Below, piece by piece: positions 7,386 to 10,322 of a stretch of DNA of 10,322 bases. Numbering within the stretch: the first letter of the stretch is position 1; every line of letters begins with the position of its first letter. This stretch comes from Prevotellaceae bacterium (lineage in GTDB: Bacteria; Bacteroidota; Bacteroidia; Bacteroidales; Bacteroidaceae), in NCBI GenBank assembly GCA_030523505.1, contig JAUNIK010000064.1, positions 1 through 10,322 on the forward strand. The letters run 5' to 3'. The position numbers and the translations under genes are program-made. The notes under the pieces were generated by a model that worked only from the letters and a program-made list of their open reading frames with translations, was not told where the DNA came from and made no database searches.

Positions 7386-10187
7386 ATGAAAAATCTAAAA
7401 ACGATACTATTTTCAACAGTTTCATTAGTATTTCTGGGATGTAACAGCACCCCAACAGACATTGATTCCTTCGACCACGAGATGCATATCGGTGTGTCGC
7501 AATGCAGCGGCGGATATTGGCGCGACCAGCAGAACAATGAGTTGGAATCGGAACTGCTCCTCCACGAGGGGGCTACCATCGAGATACGATGTGCCGAGGA
7601 TGATTGTGACCGGCAGATTGCGGATATACAGTATTATATTGATAATAATGTGGACCTCATCATCGTGTCTCCTTTGGAGTCGGCTCCTCTCACGCCTATC
7701 ATCAGCAAAGCCTACAAAAAAGGCATCCCAGTGCTACTTTTCGACCGTTTCATCGAGAACGACGACTACACAGCATTCGTTGGAGGCGACAATGTGGGAG
7801 CGGGCGAACAGCACGCGGCTTATGCTATAACAAGGTTCCCTGAGGGTGCCAATGTCGTTGAATTGATGGGCGACATGTCGACAACACCTGCGGAAAAACG
7901 CCACGAAGGATTCATCAAGGGCATTGCCAGCAATCCGAATATCCATGTCGTTGCCAGCATCGATTGTCACTGGCAGGCTACCGAGGCTGTAGCGGCTATG
8001 GACTCGTTGCTCAGTACTGGCACAAAAATAGATATGGTGGTGAGCCACACGGACTGGATGGCTGACGAGGCAAGAAAGAAGGCTGACGAACTGATGCCGG
8101 GCAATAAGATAGTATTCGTGGGCACTGACGGTTTCGCTTCGCCTGATCTTGGTATTTATGCCTTGATGAAGGGACAGCTCGACGCAACTGCCATCTACCC
8201 TACCGGCGGTCGCGAGATTATCGATGTGGCAATAAAAATATTGCATGGCGAGAAGGTGGAACATATCACTTTGTTGCCTTGCCACCTCATCAGTACTCCT
8301 CACGAGGCAATGCTGATTGCGGGTTTGGTGAAGGAGGTTGACAGTCAGGTGAGCATCTACCAGAAAATGCGTGAGCGCGTGAATACATATTTCCAGCGTC
8401 AGCAACTGGAAAACATGCTTTTCATCGCCTTGGCATTAATGTTGTTGCTTGCCATCGGTGTTGCCCTCACTCTCTACCGACTCATGGTAATCAAGAGAAA
8501 AGCCAACGCCCAACTTGAGCAACAGCGACAAGAACTGGTGAAGCAGCGCGACGACCTTATCTCAATGACTCAGCAACTGGAGGAGGCCACACACGCCAAA
8601 CTGTTGTTTTTTACCAATGTTTCCCACGATTTCCGCACTCCTCTTACTCTTATCTCGGCTCCTATCGAGGCGGTATTGCAGCAATTAAGGGGACTCGAGG
8701 GACCGACACACTTGCTGAATATCGCCCAGCGTAATGTTCAGGTGCTTCTTCGCCTTGTAAACGAGATTCTGGACTTCCGTAAATATGAAAACGGCAAACT
8801 GTCGCTTACGCTCAAACCAACGAATCTGGCGGCTAATCTGCGCGCATGGAGCGAGTCGTTCCAGAGCATTGCCAACAAGAAAAATGTGAATATCGTTGTG
8901 AATATCGATGGTAAGGACGAGGAGTGGAACCGTCTGTGCGACATCGAGAAACTGGAGCGTGTGTTCTACAATCTCATGGGTAACTCCGTGAAATTCACCC
9001 CGGATGGTGGACAGATAACTGTATCGCTCACGGCTGACGGCGAGAAGACAATAATAAAGGTGGGTGACACGGGTACAGGCATCAGCGCCGACCACCTACA
9101 GCATATCTTCGAGCGTTTCTATCAGGTGGATTCTTCGCACTACGAGGGCTCTGGTATTGGACTGACTGTAGTGAAATCGTTCGTGGAAATAATGTCGGGA
9201 CACATTGATGTTAGTTCGGCTGACAAGAGCACCGGATGCTCCGGCACAACGATTACCATCACCTTGCCTCTTGCCAAGACAAGTACTGAAACCACCACTT
9301 CTGCCGAGTATATAGAGCCTACGGAGACATATGTCACCCTCGACGAGATTTCTATCTCTACCCCAGAGGATATTCCATTGCCTGAGGATGAGTCAAAGCC
9401 TGTGATACTCGTCATCGATGATAATGCCGACCTCAGAATGATGCTCAGAAGCATACTCTCCGACCAATACCATGTGCTTATCACCGACAATGGCAAGCGT
9501 GGACTGGAACTGGCAAAGATTGCTGTGCCTGACATTATCCTTTGCGATGTGATGATGCCAGTGATGGACGGTATTGAATGTTGCCATGCACTGAAAAACG
9601 ACATTCGCACAAGCCATATCCCTGTGATAATGCTCACTGCCTGCTCGCTCGATGAGGAACGAATACAGGGATTGGAACAGGGTGCTGAGGCGTACATAGC
9701 AAAACCGTTCAGCACATCGGTGCTCATCGCCCAAATAAGTACATTGCTGAAGAACCGTGTTATCATCAACAACTTCTATTCTCACTCCTCTCTCCACGCT
9801 TCTCACTCTTCACTCCCAGCAGAGCAGCAGGAGAAGGAAACAAATATCGAGAAACTGTCGAAATACGACAAGGAATTCCTTGAAAAACTGCGTACTCTGG
9901 TGGAAGAGCACTATTCCGAGGAGTTTTTCAATGTGGAAATACTATCTGAAAAGATATGTCTCAGCCGTGCACAGCTTTATCGTAAGTGCAAATCGCTCAC
10001 TGGCGATTCTCCTGTGGAACTCATCCGCAACATTCGCTTGGAGCACGGCAAGCATCTGATTTCATCGACAAACCTCTCGATTTCCGAGATTGCAAAGAAG
10101 ACCGGTTTCTCTGATCCGGCTTATTTCTCGCGTTGCTACAAGAATTATTATGGTGTGGCACCAAGCCGCAGCGGTGCAAAAGAATAA
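7386..10187 (+). CDS. Hybrid two-component sensor/regulator with periplasmic sugar-binding domain (BT1754-like)
   Basis: A 933-residue one-protein two-component system. The N-terminus MKNLKTILFSTVSLVFLGC is a signal segment with a possible lipobox (Cys19). Residues about 33-305 form a type I periplasmic-binding domain of the ribose/fructose class (IGVSQC, LIIVSPLESAPLTPII, GIPVLLFDR, FVGGDN, EKRHEGF, FVGTDG). One transmembrane helix follows (about 344-368), then a coiled segment. The kinase has an H-box SHDFRTPL with His414, N-box NLMGN (529-533), DTGTG (561-565) and GSGIGL (588-593). The receiver has Asp678/Asp679, phosphoacceptor Asp721 in CDVMMPVMDG, Thr751 and Lys773. The AraC-type helix-turn-helix spans about 849-930. 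All catalytic residues are present. By family precedent, fructose in the periplasm triggers phosphorylation and activation of the divergent susC operon. The REC-to-AraC linker holds a 7-residue tandem repeat (799-812). Ligand identity is inferred. Confidence 0.95.
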   Translation: MKNLKTILFSTVSLVFLGCNSTPTDIDSFDHEMHIGVSQCSGGYWRDQQNNELESELLLHEGATIEIRCAEDDCDRQIADIQYYIDNNVDLIIVSPLESAPLTPIISKAYKKGIPVLLFDRFIENDDYTAFVGGDNVGAGEQHAAYAITRFPEGANVVELMGDMSTTPAEKRHEGFIKGIASNPNIHVVASIDCHWQATEAVAAMDSLLSTGTKIDMVVSHTDWMADEARKKADELMPGNKIVFVGTDGFASPDLGIYALMKGQLDATAIYPTGGREIIDVAIKILHGEKVEHITLLPCHLISTPHEAMLIAGLVKEVDSQVSIYQKMRERVNTYFQRQQLENMLFIALALMLLLAIGVALTLYRLMVIKRKANAQLEQQRQELVKQRDDLISMTQQLEEATHAKLLFFTNVSHDFRTPLTLISAPIEAVLQQLRGLEGPTHLLNIAQRNVQVLLRLVNEILDFRKYENGKLSLTLKPTNLAANLRAWSESFQSIANKKNVNIVVNIDGKDEEWNRLCDIEKLERVFYNLMGNSVKFTPDGGQITVSLTADGEKTIIKVGDTGTGISADHLQHIFERFYQVDSSHYEGSGIGLTVVKSFVEIMSGHIDVSSADKSTGCSGTTITITLPLAKTSTETTTSAEYIEPTETYVTLDEISISTPEDIPLPEDESKPVILVIDDNADLRMMLRSILSDQYHVLITDNGKRGLELAKIAVPDIILCDVMMPVMDGIECCHALKNDIRTSHIPVIMLTACSLDEERIQGLEQGAEAYIAKPFSTSVLIAQISTLLKNRVIINNFYSHSSLHASHSSLPAEQQEKETNIEKLSKYDKEFLEKLRTLVEEHYSEEFFNVEILSEKICLSRAQLYRKCKSLTGDSPVELIRNIRLEHGKHLISSTNLSISEIAKKTGFSDPAYFSRCYKNYYGVAPSRSGAKE
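9780..9821 (+). repeat. 21-bp in-frame tandem duplication in the REC-HTH linker
   Basis: Two 21-bp units (9780-9800 and 9801-9821) encode SHSSLHA then SHSSLPA, residues 799-812 of the regulator. The second unit contains TCACTCTTCACTC (9803-9815), the same 13-mer found in the susD signal-peptide codons. The repeat lies between the receiver and AraC domains, where extra length is tolerated. Confidence 0.65.
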
Positions 10188-10205
10188 ACAAAGCGAGCAA
10201 TTGAA

Positions 10206-10253
10206 ATACGCGCTATAGCGTATAATGCGCTCATTATCAGCATATTATGCGCT
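10206..10253. repeat. Cluster of alternative hairpins downstream of the regulator
   Basis: Two short hairpins are visible: ATACGC/GCGTAT (10206-10211 with 10218-10223) and ATAATG/CATTAT (10222-10227 with 10232-10237). They compete with a longer one, AGCGTATAAT (10217-10226) with ATTATGCGCT (10244-10253), of ten pairs including one G-T. The word GCGCT recurs three times. No T-tract follows, so it is not a classical terminator. It starts 18 bp after the stop codon. Confidence 0.45.
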
Positions 10254-10274
10254 CTAACGTCAATATCTCCATAT

Positions 10275-10303
10275 ACCACGGCTTCAATATGCAAGGTCGT
10301 GGT
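10275..10303 (+). terminator. Possible weak terminator hairpin after the regulator gene
   Basis: ACCACG (10275-10280) pairs with CGTGGT (10298-10303), extended by CTT/AAG across a small internal loop, with an 8-nt loop. It is followed by GTTTCAT, a poor T-tract. It could end the regulator transcript, or belong to the next gene's leader beyond the window. No other feature is seen in 10188-10322. Confidence 0.35.
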
Positions 10304-10322
10304 GTTTCATAAAAATGTCCGT

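Noticed and set aside
7734..8405. Minus-strand 223-codon open frame antisense to the sensor domain
   Set aside because: It lies fully within the regulator gene, has no recognisable domain or promoter, and the plus-strand frame has intact family motifs throughout.
9140..9772. Minus-strand 210-codon open frame antisense to the ATPase/receiver region
   Set aside because: Shadow of the coding strand: serine/isoleucine-rich composition mirrors the real codons and no family features are visible.
10315..10322. Start of a further plus-strand gene at ATG 10315
   Set aside because: Only two and a half codons are visible; nothing supports a coding call.
1..10322. tRNA, rRNA, CRISPR array, insertion sequence or integrase
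   Set aside because: None was seen on reading both strands; the repeats found are short and lack transposase genes or regular spacers.

Overview
This window looks like a polysaccharide utilisation locus (PUL) of a Bacteroidota bacterium, most likely Prevotella/Segatella or a close relative. The support is a SusC/SusD pair, Bacteroidetes-type lipoprotein signals, a hybrid two-component system that combines kinase, receiver and AraC domains in one protein, TAnnTTTG-type -7 promoter boxes, and AT-rich spacers without clear Shine-Dalgarno sequences. The genus is an inference from style only; no rRNA or marker gene is present.

Layout. Positions 1-7037 carry a four-gene cluster on the minus strand. 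In transcription order it is a susC-like TonB-dependent transporter (7037-3909), a susD-like glycan-binding lipoprotein (3872-2106), a lipoprotein with two Ig-like repeats and a DUF4960-like C-terminal domain (2076-661), and the first 213 codons of a GH32-like lipoprotein that runs off the left edge (640-1). Gaps between genes are 36, 29 and 20 bp, so the four are probably one operon. Positions 7038-7385 are a divergent regulatory region. It holds a -7 box for each direction, a 9-bp inverted repeat, a short direct repeat, and a stem-loop in the presumed susC leader. Positions 7386-10187 carry the plus-strand sensor/regulator. Positions 10188-10322 hold no gene, only hairpin-forming repeats.

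How the genes work together. The regulator has a periplasmic-binding-protein (ribose/fructose type) sensor domain instead of the usual beta-propeller/Y_Y_Y sensor. This is the architecture of the fructose-sensing regulator BT1754 in the Bacteroides thetaiotaomicron fructan PUL. The order susC - susD - third surface lipoprotein - GH32 lipoprotein also matches the levan locus BT1763-BT1760. The most economical reading is therefore a fructan (levan or inulin) PUL. Surface lipoproteins bind and cut the polymer, SusCD imports oligosaccharides, and periplasmic fructose switches on the operon through the hybrid regulator. Fructan specificity is inferred from domains and synteny. The fructokinase and inner-membrane fructose transporter expected in such a locus are not in the window.

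The system is a recognisable class and not a new one. The less ordinary parts are the non-canonical GH32 N-terminus, the poorly characterised DUF4960-like protein, a possible lipobox on the sensor kinase, a structured susC leader, and a repeat sequence that appears inside two coding regions.
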